From: Vibrio ruber DSM 16370
Lineage (GTDB): Bacteria; Pseudomonadota; Gammaproteobacteria; Enterobacterales; Vibrionaceae
Length of the DNA stretch: 64,000 nucleotides
Direction: 5' to 3'
Assembly: GCF_900163965.1 (NCBI RefSeq)
Contig: NZ_FULE01000027.1
Location: 47,603-111,602 of the forward strand
Each line of letters opens with the position of its first letter. The stretch's first letter is position 1. This document shows, piece by piece, positions 28,217-37,086 of the stretch. The notes beneath the pieces were generated by a model that worked only from the letters and a program-made list of their open reading frames with translations, was not told where the DNA came from and did not search any database. A program made the position numbers and the translations under genes.

Positions 28217-28441
28217 TCACTTTTTGCTGTGCCAGCGATCACTGACCCAGCCACCGACCTGCTCATCAAAATGGTTGCCCGTAAAATGACGGTTACCATC
28301 TGCTTTTTTTTCATTGTGAGGTTGTTCATGGAGTAGATGATGGATGTAGTTTGCCATCGGATCACCAGATGGGCTGTGTTGCTGTTTTAGGGCGACCTCC
28401 TTAATCATGTTGAGTCGATAGGTTGAACTTGAGTGTTTCAT
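28217..28441 (-). CDS. Small unknown protein, His-rich
   Basis: The 74-residue protein starts MKHSSSTYRLNMIKEVALKQ. The strong AGGAGGT just upstream of its ATG supports a real gene. It is rich in His and Asn (HHLLHEQPHNEKKADGNRH) and has no signal peptide or membrane segment. I do not recognise a family. It is convergent with the DUF1289 gene. Confidence 0.6.
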   Translation of the reverse strand: MKHSSSTYRLNMIKEVALKQQHSPSGDPMANYIHHLLHEQPHNEKKADGNRHFTGNHFDEQVGGWVSDRWHSKK

Positions 28442-28591
28442 GTGACCTCCTGTGAATGAATGTTGTACAAAAAATAGCCATTTTGGGTTGCTTCGTCAAC
28501 ATGCATTGATTCAGTTCTCTAGCATTTTTGATCTTGGGCAAGAAATACTTGCTGCGGGATTGAATATCCGCGCTCCCTGAGTGATGGAAGT

Positions 28592-28622
28592 AAAAAAAAG
28601 AGATAGTCGCAGGACTATCTCT
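28592..28622 (-). terminator. Terminator for the 48-residue protein gene
   Basis: On the minus strand AGAGATAGTC-CTGC-GACTATCTCT is followed by eight T. It lies 37 bases past the stop of the small gene at 28659-28805. Confidence 0.92.
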
Positions 28623-28658
28623 CCGGGCAGTCGTGATGATTTGTCGTATCAGATCAAA

Positions 28659-28805
28659 TTAGCGTGTTGCTGACTGAATCTTTTCAGAAGCCTCGCGGTA
28701 GCTTTTCTCTGCGTGACGTAGGTGTTTGCTGGCTTTCAGAAAATTATCTCCGATAGCTTTCAGGCTAGCGATAATTTGTTTTTGCGCTTGTGCTTCAGTA
28801 TTCAT
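28659..28805 (-). CDS. 48-residue helical protein of unknown function
   Basis: This short frame reads MNTEAQAQKQIIASLKAIGD then NFLKASKHLRHAEKSYREAS and ends EKIQSATR. It has AAGGGG nine bases before the ATG, a strong terminator behind it and biased codon use, so it is very probably translated. The composition (Ala, Lys, Glu, Gln, Ser, no Pro, one Gly) suggests one or two amphipathic helices. No family is recognised. A terminator-like hairpin sits in its leader (28832-28867), suggesting conditional expression. Confidence 0.7.
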   Translation of the reverse strand: MNTEAQAQKQIIASLKAIGDNFLKASKHLRHAEKSYREASEKIQSATR

Positions 28806-28831
28806 CTGCAAATCCCCTTAAGGTAAAAAAT

Positions 28832-28867
28832 AAAAAGGCTAACGAGAGCATTGCTCATACGTTAGCC
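28832..28867 (-). terminator. Intrinsic terminator or attenuator upstream of the 48-residue gene
   Basis: On the minus strand GGCTAACG and CGTTAGCC enclose an inner GAGCAATGCTC hairpin, and the stem is followed by five T, an A, then more T. It lies 27 bases before the ATG of the small gene, so it either ends a short independent RNA or attenuates that gene. Confidence 0.75.
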
Positions 28868-29048
28868 AAACTTACCGTTGTTAGAGACCTGAAGCAGAAT
28901 GAACCGGAGCTATTATCTGTTTTAGCGATTCACCGCTTGGTTATTATTTTATTTTTGTGTTTGTTATACCTGTGGACGTTATGTTGTGTTTGATGACTAG
29001 CTGCGAGTATAAGAGAAGTGTGGTGGGTCTCCGAATCATTTCGAACAA

Positions 29049-29078
29049 AATATATCCGGTCTGGGAAGTGAGTTGCAA
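29049..29078 (-). promoter_or_regulatory. Candidate promoter for the leader RNA of the 48-residue gene
   Basis: On the minus strand TTGCAA (29078-29073) and TATATT (29054-29049) are separated by 18 bases. A transcript from here would reach the hairpin at 28867 after roughly 175 bases. Predicted by eye only. Confidence 0.35.
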
Positions 29079-29153
29079 TTTTTTGTACATTTTTTTAACG
29101 TTTCATAACAAGTTGCTTACTTATTATCATTGCTTAAGGTGGCGGGGATGAAC

Positions 29154-29193
29154 AAAAAAGCGAAACCCCGATGTTTGGTAGCCATCGGGGTTT
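29154..29193 (-). terminator. Terminator after rplY
   Basis: AAACCCCGATG and CATCGGGGTTT form an 11-pair stem with a 9-base loop; on the minus strand it is followed by CGC and six T. Confidence 0.9.
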
Positions 29194-29278
29194 CTGAATT
29201 GTAGATATTACGGTTGGTAAGGCCGATTAATCTGTTATGCAAAAGGTGCTGGATTACTCCGGCTAACTCTCAAGAGAA

Positions 29279-29557
29279 TTAGATACGGATAAAGTCCATG
29301 TGTGTTACTTTTGGCTTAAACACGTGACGTTGTACATCTTGTGGTTTTACCTTGACTTCTGCGCCGTCAATCACAAGAGTGATTGCTTCGTAGAATTCAG
29401 GCTTGTCCATTTGGTTGATGACATCATCATGGTTTAGTGCGATAGATACAGGGGCTGCATCACCACCGTAAACGATAGCCGGGAATTCACCAGCATGACG
29501 TAGGCGGCGGCTCGCACCTTTACCTAGTTCAGTACGTACGACTGCTTCAAATTTCAT
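29279..29557 (-). CDS. rplY: 50S ribosomal protein L25
   Basis: The ATG at 29557, preceded by GAGAG, gives 92 residues ([20 protein letters not shown]), the short single-domain form of L25 that binds 5S rRNA in gammaproteobacteria (E. coli L25 is 94 residues). [19 protein letters not shown] and [15 protein letters not shown] are family hallmarks. It has its own terminator. Gene order rplY-radD-rsuA-bcr matches E. coli. Confidence 0.97.
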   Translation of the reverse strand: MKFEAVVRTELGKGASRRLRHAGEFPAIVYGGDAAPVSIALNHDDVINQMDKPEFYEAITLVIDGAEVKVKPQDVQRHVFKPKVTHMDFIRI

Positions 29558-29699
29558 ATTATTTACTCTCAAAATTAGTAAATGGTTTCGTAAAGTCCGG
29601 CAATGCGACCTTGCCAGACAAATTCCGTTTCACATAGATAGCGAAACGAGCGCGGATACTACCATTCTCTGCCTTCGTGGGCAATAAGTATCTTGTGGT

Positions 29700-31445
29700 C
29701 TAAGGTTTTTGGCTCAGTTCATCGGCAAAAATCTTGTCTCTCAGTTTCCAGAAACGCCCCGATTTTCTGGCAATCACAAATTGCGGCAACCGAAAACGAT
29801 GTTGGTGGGCGACCACACGACTAGGCGATGATTCGTGAAATGGCCGGTGTTTATCGGCCAGATGCGGTCTGACGAAGCGTTGTTGAAACAGCCGTTTCTG
29901 TTTTGGGGTGGTTAAAGGCCAAAATTCATGAACCTGAGCCTGATTTTCGCCGTGATAAGTGATTTTAAGCTGGTTCTTCCCCTGAGTGTCTTTATGGAGG
30001 TTGATCTCCATATTCAGGCATTCGAAGACTAAGGCATCTTTCAAATTGAGTGCTTCTTTCAGTTTCTTATCCGGATCGACCAGTATGGTCTGGCACTCAT
30101 GACAGAGGCGGGCGGCAATATCATTGTCGGCTCCGCATTCATGACAATATTTTGCCCGGAAACGATAACCACAATGATGACGCTCTTGCGTGTCTTCATC
30201 CGTAAAGTAACCCTGACAACGTCGCCCGTAATGTTCGATCAGAAATCCGCCGCCATCTAACTTGCCCCAAAAGTTATTGTTAAAACCACATGCGGGGCAG
30301 GGAACGGTAACAATCTCACTTTGACTGTCGGGCTTGGGCTCACCAATCTCAGGTTGTTCGAGATCGTATTGATTTCCGGCATAGTCGAGGATCAGACAAT
30401 CTTGCTTGTTGGATGAAAGACGCAACCCCCGGCCGATAATTTGCTGATACAGACTGACTGATTCGGTCGGGCGCAGAATGGCGATCAGATCCACATGAGG
30501 GGCATCAAATCCCGTAGTGAGAACGGAGACGTTGACCATATATTTCAACTGGCGTTGTTTAAATTGCCGGATGAGCTGATCTCGCTCCTGGGACGGTGTT
30601 TCCCCGGTGATAATCGCTGTCTCTGATTCGGGCAGCAGTGCATAGATTTCTCGGGCATGATGAACGGTTGCAGCAAAGATCATCACGCCCTGACGGTGTG
30701 CGGCTTGCTGAATGACCTGTGCAATAATCTGTGGAGTAGCGCGTTTGGCCTGAGAAATGACCTTGTCCAGCTCCGAGGTTTTATACACCCCGGTTGACAT
30801 CGGCTTGACCTGCGAAAAGTCATAACTGAGTATGGGGGCATCAATCAATTTTGCAGGCGTTAAAAATCCTTCATCTAATAAGTAATGGATCGGCAACTCA
30901 AAAATACAATCCCGGAAGAAACGGGGTTGTTCACTGCGTACCTGTCCACGGGTATGGTATTGATAGATCCAGCCCATGCCGAGCCGGTAAGGGGTTGCGG
31001 TTAAGCCCAGAATTTTAATTCCGGGATTATTGGCCTGAAGATGTGCAATGACTTTCTGATAGCTACTGTCTTGATTATCCGGGACGCGATGGCATTCATC
31101 GATGACGAGCAACGAAAACTGATGACTAAATGCCGCTAGGTGACGAGATACGGATTGCACCGAGGCAAACACAACTTGTTGATCGGTCTCTTTTCTGCCC
31201 AGTCCGGCAGAAAAGATCGCGCCGTTGAGTCCGTACCCTTCATATTTTTCGTGATTTTGCTCGACTAACTCTTTGACATGTGCCAGCACCAGCACCCGTC
31301 CTTTCGCCAGCCGGGCCAGTTCGGCAATGACAAGGCTTTTTCCTGCGCCGGTCGGCAGAACAATCACCGCCGGGGTATGGTGATGACGAAAGTAATGGAT
31401 GACTGCTTTGACAGCATCACTTTGATAAGGACGAAGTGTATACAT
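29700..31445 (-). CDS. radD: DNA repair helicase RadD (YejH)
   Basis: The 581-residue SF2 helicase has Walker A VLPTGAGKSLVIAEL near residue 33, motif II VIDECHRV near 113, motif III GLTATPYRLG, and motif VI IIGRGLRLS near 335. A Cys-rich zinc region follows (CPACGFNNNFW, CHECGADND, CHECQTIL). RadD works with RecA and single-strand-binding protein in repair and limits template switching in E. coli. Length matches E. coli (586). It is divergent from rsuA. Confidence 0.93.
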   Translation of the reverse strand: MYTLRPYQSDAVKAVIHYFRHHHTPAVIVLPTGAGKSLVIAELARLAKGRVLVLAHVKELVEQNHEKYEGYGLNGAIFSAGLGRKETDQQVVFASVQSVSRHLAAFSHQFSLLVIDECHRVPDNQDSSYQKVIAHLQANNPGIKILGLTATPYRLGMGWIYQYHTRGQVRSEQPRFFRDCIFELPIHYLLDEGFLTPAKLIDAPILSYDFSQVKPMSTGVYKTSELDKVISQAKRATPQIIAQVIQQAAHRQGVMIFAATVHHAREIYALLPESETAIITGETPSQERDQLIRQFKQRQLKYMVNVSVLTTGFDAPHVDLIAILRPTESVSLYQQIIGRGLRLSSNKQDCLILDYAGNQYDLEQPEIGEPKPDSQSEIVTVPCPACGFNNNFWGKLDGGGFLIEHYGRRCQGYFTDEDTQERHHCGYRFRAKYCHECGADNDIAARLCHECQTILVDPDKKLKEALNLKDALVFECLNMEINLHKDTQGKNQLKITYHGENQAQVHEFWPLTTPKQKRLFQQRFVRPHLADKHRPFHESSPSRVVAHQHRFRLPQFVIARKSGRFWKLRDKIFADELSQKP

Positions 31446-31534
31446 AGATTTAATTATTTAAGAAAAATGTGAAACTGCTCAACTAATGGCTGATTGGTGG
31501 CTATAATAGCGCACTTCAATATCATGAGGTACGC

Positions 31535-32248
31535 ATGCGTCTGGATAAATTTTTATGTGATGCTTTGGGCATCACGCGTAAAGAAGCCACAAAAGTCATC
31601 AAACAGGGTGACATTTGTGTCAATGAACAGGTTCAAAAAAGTGGCGCGCTGAAACTGACCGCAGCAGATGAGGTGACTTGGCAGGACCAACTGATACAGT
31701 TGCACGGGCCAAAATATATCATGCTGTATAAGCCTGAAGGTTATGTGTGTTCTCACGAAGATGGTTTTAATGAAACGGCTTTTATGTTGCTTGATGAGCC
31801 TCATTTGAAGCATTTGCATTTTGCCGGTCGGTTGGATGTCGATACCACCGGACTGGTATTGATTACTGATGATGGTCAGTGGTCTCATCGTATTACTTCC
31901 CCCAAGCATCAATGTGCCAAAATCTATCGCGTGTGGCTGGCTGACCCGATTGCTGAAGATGCCGTTGCCCAATTTGCACAGGGCATTCAACTTCGCAACG
32001 AGCGGGAACTGACATTACCGGCACAACTTGAAATTCTCGGTGAAAAGGAAGCGCGCCTGAAAATCTATGAAGGCAAATATCATCAGGTGAAACGTATGTT
32101 TGCTGCAACCGGTAACAAAGTCATCGGGCTTCACCGGGAGCAAGTCGGACAAATCCGTCTTGATGAGACGCTGGCACCGGGTGAGTCGCGTTATCTGACT
32201 GAGGCTGAAGTGCAGTCTGTCTGGGAAAATCACTCTGCCGATGATTAG
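31535..32248 (+). CDS. rsuA: 16S rRNA pseudouridine(516) synthase
   Basis: The 237-residue enzyme has an N-terminal S4 RNA-binding domain (MRLDKFLCDALGITRKEATK) and a pseudouridine synthase domain with catalytic Asp in GRLDVDTTGLVLITDDG near residue 100, then KIYRVWLADP and YEGKYHQVKRMF. RsuA modifies U516 of 16S rRNA. A possible -10 TATAAT lies at 31502. Divergent from radD, next to bcr as in E. coli. Confidence 0.96.
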   Translation: MRLDKFLCDALGITRKEATKVIKQGDICVNEQVQKSGALKLTAADEVTWQDQLIQLHGPKYIMLYKPEGYVCSHEDGFNETAFMLLDEPHLKHLHFAGRLDVDTTGLVLITDDGQWSHRITSPKHQCAKIYRVWLADPIAEDAVAQFAQGIQLRNERELTLPAQLEILGEKEARLKIYEGKYHQVKRMFAATGNKVIGLHREQVGQIRLDETLAPGESRYLTEAEVQSVWENHSADD

Positions 32249-32319
32249 TTGGTGTATGTATATGTTGATGAATACGATCTGTTCATCTGAACAGTGGCAA
32301 TAACCGAAACAGGAGATTT

Positions 32320-33537
32320 ATGAGTACCGGACACGCATTAAGCCATGACAGTTCTCCGCGGATGGACTTATTACTTTTTATTATTTTAGGTGCAATTGGT
32401 GCGATTACACCATTAGCGATTGATATGTACCTGCCGGCGATGCCTGTGATTGCCCGGGATTTAGGTGTGAGTGCCGGTTCTGTCCAGATGACCTTAACGG
32501 CCTACACGATCGGATTTACCGTGGGACAACTGATTCAAGGCCCGTTCTCAGATAGCTATGGTCGTCGTCCGGTTATGTTACTTGGTATTGTCTTATTCGG
32601 TCTGTGCTCGGTGGTCTGCGCCAGTGTCAACGATATTGAAGCGCTGACTTATATCCGTGCCGCTCAGGGATTCGCCGGGGCTGCCGCTGCGGTGGTGATT
32701 CAAGCAGTGGTGCGCGACATGTTTAATCAGGAAAATTTTGCCAAGGCCATGTCCTTTATTACGCTGGTTATCACGCTGGCACCGTTAGTTGCTCCGATGC
32801 TGGGCGGACATCTGGCCGTTTTATTTGGCTGGCGCTCGATTTTCTGGGTACTGACCGGTTTTGCGGGGCTCGTTATTTTGATGGTGTTATGGAAGATTCC
32901 CGAAACCTTAAAAGAGGAAAATCGGCAGCCATTGAATCTGAAGCAGACGCTGAAAAACTATTGGCAGTTATGTCAGTCAACCCGATCACTTGGCCTGATG
33001 CTTTGTGGCGGATTCTCTTTTGCCGGGATGTTCTCTTTCTTGACGGCAGGTTCGTTTGTCTATGTTGATATTTACGGCGTAAGCCCGGACAAATTCGGTT
33101 ATCTGTTCGGCCTTAATATTCTGGGAATCATGTTGATGACCAGTGTGAACAGTCGCTTTGTCAAAAAGGTTGGCTCGATCACCATGCTCCGTTTCGGGTT
33201 ATTCATGCAGTTTGTGGCCGGTCTTGGCCTGTTAGTCGGTTGGTTCTGTGACTGGGGATTGTGGGGAACCGTGCCGTTTGTCGTGCTGTTTATCGGAATG
33301 ATTTCGACTATCGGAAGTAATGCGATGGGGCTGCTGATGAGTGGTTATCCGCATATGGCTGGTACCGTCTCTTCATTGGCTGGTACTTTTCGGTTTGGTG
33401 TCGGCTCGGTTGTCGGGATAATAGTTGCGGCAATGCCCGGAGATGCGGTCTGGCCGATGGTGTTCAGTATGGCAGTTTGTTCTGTCTTATCTGGGGTGAG
33501 TTACTGGGTGTCTGAAAAAACCTCAAGGAGCGCATAA
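32320..33537 (+). CDS. bcr: Bcr/CflA-type multidrug efflux transporter
   Basis: The 405-residue MFS protein has twelve likely membrane helices. The loop 2-3 motif is GPFSDSYGRRPVMLLG near residue 79, and the first helix carries the PLAIDMYLPAMPVI stretch typical of Bcr/CflA antiporters. Substrates in the family include bicyclomycin, chloramphenicol and cysteine; which applies here is unknown. CAGGAG precedes the ATG. Its stop overlaps the next gene's start by one base (TAATG). Confidence 0.9.
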   Translation: MSTGHALSHDSSPRMDLLLFIILGAIGAITPLAIDMYLPAMPVIARDLGVSAGSVQMTLTAYTIGFTVGQLIQGPFSDSYGRRPVMLLGIVLFGLCSVVCASVNDIEALTYIRAAQGFAGAAAAVVIQAVVRDMFNQENFAKAMSFITLVITLAPLVAPMLGGHLAVLFGWRSIFWVLTGFAGLVILMVLWKIPETLKEENRQPLNLKQTLKNYWQLCQSTRSLGLMLCGGFSFAGMFSFLTAGSFVYVDIYGVSPDKFGYLFGLNILGIMLMTSVNSRFVKKVGSITMLRFGLFMQFVAGLGLLVGWFCDWGLWGTVPFVVLFIGMISTIGSNAMGLLMSGYPHMAGTVSSLAGTFRFGVGSVVGIIVAAMPGDAVWPMVFSMAVCSVLSGVSYWVSEKTSRSA

Positions 33538-34199
33538 TGACTTATCATGATGAAATTCAGTGTCTGGTGAATACGGCACTGGCAGAATTAGCGCAAGCCC
33601 ATCAACGCGGTCAACTGGTCAATGCGCCCGTGGCTAATAATCATTTTCTGATTCGCTGGGTAACCAATGCTTTGAAACAGCAACGTTTTCACCGCTGTGT
33701 CGGTGATGACCTGACGCGCTGGCAGAAAGCCGGACGTTCTCAGGGAAACGATGCTGCGCTGGAACGGGTATTTCAGCGGATATCCGCGTATTACCGTTTT
33801 TTCTTCGCTCCGGATGCGTCAGCCGAGCAGCCAATTACCGACCAACAGATTGAGCTATTTCTGGATACGATGACCGAAGCAGGGTGGGAGATCTCCACTT
33901 CAGAGCCGCTGATCGGCTGCGGTAAAGTGCAGCTATTCACGGCAAGCCCCAATTCGTTAGCGCTTTGTGCACAACAGTGTGAAGCTTGTTTTGATGGTTC
34001 GCTCCTGACTCAACCGATGAGTTTCTTTGTGCGGGGGAATCATGCTCAGTTTGTTGAGCTGGCATGGCAAGCTGGCTTTATGGTTCATAAACAAACCGAT
34101 TATAAATCTAATGTAAAGTACCATGGCGAGTATTGGATCTATCCGGGCAATCGCGGAAAACAATTGGCAGAAATCCCCCTCGGATTTCAGGTTGACTGA
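33537..34199 (+). CDS. DUF2913-like protein of unknown function
   Basis: The 220-residue soluble protein overlaps the bcr stop codon and so is translationally coupled to the exporter. I think it belongs to DUF2913, a vibrio-centred family; this rests on general resemblance (N-terminal LVNTALAELAQAHQRGQLVN, central SAYYRFFFAPD, C-terminal VKYHGEYWIYPGN). No signal peptide, membrane helix or catalytic motif is evident. Function unknown. Confidence 0.6.
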   Translation: MTYHDEIQCLVNTALAELAQAHQRGQLVNAPVANNHFLIRWVTNALKQQRFHRCVGDDLTRWQKAGRSQGNDAALERVFQRISAYYRFFFAPDASAEQPITDQQIELFLDTMTEAGWEISTSEPLIGCGKVQLFTASPNSLALCAQQCEACFDGSLLTQPMSFFVRGNHAQFVELAWQAGFMVHKQTDYKSNVKYHGEYWIYPGNRGKQLAEIPLGFQVD

Positions 34200-34283
34200 G
34201 TCAATGTGCGCAGGGAAGCAGCATTGTTATGTTTATAATCATCATGGTATTCATGAAGGCATTCGTGCCGTGCGGAATAGAAA

Positions 34284-35150
34284 ATGAACAATATCAACTG
34301 GGATGATCTGAAGTATTTTCTGGCACTTTATGAGGCGGGTAAGGTCAATACCGCAGCACATCAGTTAAACGTCAATTATGCGACGGTATCAAGACGTATT
34401 GATCGGCTGGAAGACGCTTTAAAGTTGAAACTGTTCAATCGTACCGGTGATGGTTTTTTACCCACCATTGAAGGGAAACTATTATATGAGCGTACCATCA
34501 GCCTGAGAGATAATATTAACAACCTGTCTGAATCACTTTCGCCTGATACACTGTTTAACCAAAATATTAAGATCTCAATGGTGCCGTTTTTGGCCGAACA
34601 GTTGGTCATCGAAAAACTGCAACATCTGCACACTCGTTTTCCTGAACTGCGCTTTGAAATGGATACGTCCAGTCGAAATGTGAATATTGCCAAACAGGAA
34701 GCTGATATTGCATTAAGGATGGAGCTTCCCGAAACAGGAGAATCAATCTGCAAAAAATTGGGTGAAGTCGAGTTTGTATTGTCCGGAACCGATGATTGGA
34801 TAGAACGACTGCGCAATCATGAGCCTGTCAATATCATCACCTATACGGCTGAGCTTGGTCATCTGCCAGAATGCCAATATCTGATTGACCGATTCGGTAC
34901 GAAGTCGATCAAGATCCAAACCGATACGGTTGCCGCACAAAGAAAAGCTGCCGAACATGGTTATGGCATTGCTTTACTACCGAAGATAGCATTGCGTTCG
35001 AGCCCCTTATCTACAGTCAAACCAGAGATAGCGATTACGCGGGAAGTCTGGCTGTTAACCACTAAAAAAACCATGTCATCAACCGCAAAAAAACTCGTCA
35101 TGGAAGAACTGGTTAAAATTTTCCACACTGAGCTACAAGGCGAGTCCTGA
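34284..35150 (+). CDS. LysR-family transcriptional regulator
   Basis: The 288-residue regulator has a winged helix-turn-helix at residues 5-65 (YFLALYEAGKVNTAAHQLNV then YATVSRRIDRLED) and a LysR effector domain from about 90. It lies 117 bases upstream of a same-strand cysteine hydrolase gene and may control it, although LysR targets are more often divergent. The ligand is unknown. Confidence 0.92.
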   Translation: MNNINWDDLKYFLALYEAGKVNTAAHQLNVNYATVSRRIDRLEDALKLKLFNRTGDGFLPTIEGKLLYERTISLRDNINNLSESLSPDTLFNQNIKISMVPFLAEQLVIEKLQHLHTRFPELRFEMDTSSRNVNIAKQEADIALRMELPETGESICKKLGEVEFVLSGTDDWIERLRNHEPVNIITYTAELGHLPECQYLIDRFGTKSIKIQTDTVAAQRKAAEHGYGIALLPKIALRSSPLSTVKPEIAITREVWLLTTKKTMSSTAKKLVMEELVKIFHTELQGES

Positions 35151-35267
35151 AATCGAAATCTTATTTGAAGTCCACATTCATTTTTGCACATCTCACCTGC
35201 ATCAATAGCAATTAACTCACATTGCCGGGTCGGTATAATAGCCATTGTTTTAACAGGAGAAACAAAT

Positions 35268-35867
35268 ATGGCTAAACTCAATACACTGCGCAATATTGCC
35301 GGACTTCCGGAGCATCAAATTGATTGGAGCAATGCTATTGTTCTTTTCGTCGATTATCAAAATGAGTATGTTGATGGGATCTTGTCTTTAAATGAAGCCG
35401 GTGTGACGGCTCTGGGAAAGGCCAAAGCATTGCTTGAGACAGCCCGGACTCAGTCTGCACCGGTTTTCCATATCTTACATAAAGCGAGTGCGGCTTCCCC
35501 GGTATTTAACTGTGAGTCTCGTTTGTCTGATGCGATTGATGCAGTCCAACCAACAGCCAATGAAACCGTCATCCATAAAACCCTGCCGAATTCATTCTTT
35601 AAGACAGAACTTGAGGCATTATTGGCACAAACTGGCCGTCAACAATTGATCATCGCCGGTTTTATGAGTCATATGTGTGTCACGGCGACAACCATTAAAG
35701 CCGTAGAATTAGGTTACGATGTAATTGTTTGTGAAGACGCCTGCGCCTCGCGCCCGTTACCGGATCAGCAAGGTAATCCAATCAATGAGCATCTGGTTCA
35801 CTCGGTAGCAATGGCCGCGTTGCGCGACCGTTATGCTTCAATTCAGTCTCTGACCAATTTGATCTAA
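35268..35867 (+). CDS. Isochorismatase-like cysteine hydrolase
   Basis: The ATG at 35268, eight bases after AGGAGA (35255-35260), gives 199 residues. The cysteine-hydrolase triad is visible: Asp in VLFVDYQNEYVDG (near 26), Lys in VIHKTLPNSFF (near 107), and Cys in GFMSHMCVTATT (near 140). Relatives act on isochorismate, nicotinamide, N-carbamoyl compounds or other amides, so the substrate is undetermined. A possible promoter (TTAACT, 16 bases, TATAAT) ends at 35239. Upstream LysR gene may regulate it. Confidence 0.88.
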   Translation: MAKLNTLRNIAGLPEHQIDWSNAIVLFVDYQNEYVDGILSLNEAGVTALGKAKALLETARTQSAPVFHILHKASAASPVFNCESRLSDAIDAVQPTANETVIHKTLPNSFFKTELEALLAQTGRQQLIIAGFMSHMCVTATTIKAVELGYDVIVCEDACASRPLPDQQGNPINEHLVHSVAMAALRDRYASIQSLTNLI

Positions 35868-35893
35868 ATCGGTTCAGAATGAGTCTGAATTCA

Positions 35894-35925
35894 AAAGACC
35901 TGCATTTTTAATCGGGCAGGTTTTT
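35894..35925 (+). terminator. Terminator after the cysteine hydrolase gene
   Basis: ACCTGC and GCAGGT pair around a 12-base loop, with flanking A and T tracts extending the stem. Confidence 0.75.
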
Positions 35926-35977
35926 GTTATTGGCTCTGTAAAAAACGCTATCACTGGCGGGTTTTGTTGTAGGGACT

Positions 35978-36466
35978 TTAATCTATAATTGGATAAAATG
36001 GGATTTGATATTTTACAAGCTTAGAGAGACGCTCTAGTTCAGAGATATTCACATGTTGCTGATTTAATATTTCCAGGCCTCTTTTATCGATGGTATCTTT
36101 ACCCTTCAAGTTGAGATATCGGTTCAGTTCCTTTTTATCACCGATTGCTGCTAATTTAACTAAAGTCTCTACATATTCACGCTCTTCTTGTCGATAACAC
36201 AAATTCATTGCGTTCTTATATAATTCACCAATAACGATCCGCTGAACTTGCTTTGTTTGGCTAAGAAGCCACTTATCTGTAATTTGGATCTTGCGTGATT
36301 TATATGTATTGCAAACCTCTATTCTCATATTCAAGCTTTCATACTGCTGCTGTAATTGAGATTCAAGACTTTCTTTGGTTTGAATAATATTAGCGCAGGC
36401 GGCACCAGAAAAAGCAATTAGTAACAATATCTTAAATGGCATTGTAAATACATTTCCAAAATTCAT
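35978..36466 (-). CDS. Secreted helical protein of unknown function
   Basis: I take the ATG at 36466, giving 162 residues with a Sec signal peptide (FKILLLIAFSGAACA, cut near residue 25). The mature part is mostly helical and charged, with Cys in RIEVCNTYKSRK and NLCYRQEEREY that could form a disulfide. The start overlaps the upstream unknown gene by 35 bases, implying coupling. The pair is richer in A+T than its neighbours (two 60-base lines count to 40% and 33% G+C), suggesting transfer. No family recognised; an immunity or lysis-type role cannot be excluded or shown. Confidence 0.6.
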   Translation of the reverse strand: MNFGNVFTMPFKILLLIAFSGAACANIIQTKESLESQLQQQYESLNMRIEVCNTYKSRKIQITDKWLLSQTKQVQRIVIGELYKNAMNLCYRQEEREYVETLVKLAAIGDKKELNRYLNLKGKDTIDKRGLEILNQQHVNISELERLSKLVKYQIPFYPIID

Positions 36467-36773
36467 AATCCTTTCCCATCTGATACATAGTTTCATTCAA
36501 AGCTATCTTTTCTAGTGTTTCTCTTTCCAAAGCGGGAATTCCGGCAAGGCCATCTCTCAGATCATCCCAGTTATAATTGTAAAAATTCCAAGCTGTCGAT
36601 ACTGTACCGCCACTGATTGGCCCTCGTCCAACAAGTATTGCAAATACTGGTGTTACAGAAACAACACTAGCTAAATATTTAGACATATTAATCGTGCTAT
36701 TCATTTCTTTTATAGCATCAATAGTTCTTGTTGAAGGGCGGTAATCACGGATAGTACAAAAATCATATTTCAT
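36432..36773 (-). CDS. Small unknown protein with one hydrophobic segment
   Basis: The 113-residue protein starts MKYDFCTIRDYRPSTRTIDA. A hydrophobic stretch (YLASVVSVTPVFAILVG, residues about 32-49) is followed by a Gly-rich turn (GRGPISGGTVSTAW) and an aromatic, acidic region (NFYNYNWDDLRDGLAG). The start has no clear ribosome site, so the 5' end is uncertain and the gene could be a remnant of something longer. It overlaps the secreted protein gene. Unknown function; the hydrophobic-plus-glycine pattern would suit a membrane-active peptide, but this is inference. Confidence 0.5.
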   Translation of the reverse strand: MKYDFCTIRDYRPSTRTIDAIKEMNSTINMSKYLASVVSVTPVFAILVGRGPISGGTVSTAWNFYNYNWDDLRDGLAGIPALERETLEKIALNETMYQMGKDYEFWKCIYNAI

Positions 36774-37086
36774 TTGATAAGTCTATTCAGCCAGCAATGA
36801 CTTATGCTACCACGTACTAATCAATAGAATCTAATCATCGTTTTTCCTTATTTTTGCAATCGCTATACAATGAGACCTTCCCCTAGAAAAATGCCTATAT
36901 TGATAGTAAAAACTCCAATACGGGGGGCTTTGTCATTCTGGTATGTCATTTTTTCTTTTGCGACGGACTTTTGAGCCGTGCAACATCCTCATTCCGAGGA
37001 GAGCTACCGCCTTTAAATCTTGCTGAAGTAAAAGGATCACAAGAGTCTTAAGTCGGGTGTAGCGAATTCTCAACACCCGATATTGA
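36774..37086. other. 313-base gap with an open-frame remnant and hairpin
   Basis: On the plus strand a frame without start codon stays open from 36887 to 37051 and ends FRGELPPLNLAEVKGSQES; a second short frame (36891-36974) overlaps it. This looks like the tail of a decayed repeated element. Near the right end TCGGGTGT and ACACCCGA pair across AGCGAATTCTCA (about 37053-37080) just past the stop of the YbjT-like gene. No functional gene is supported. Confidence 0.35.
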
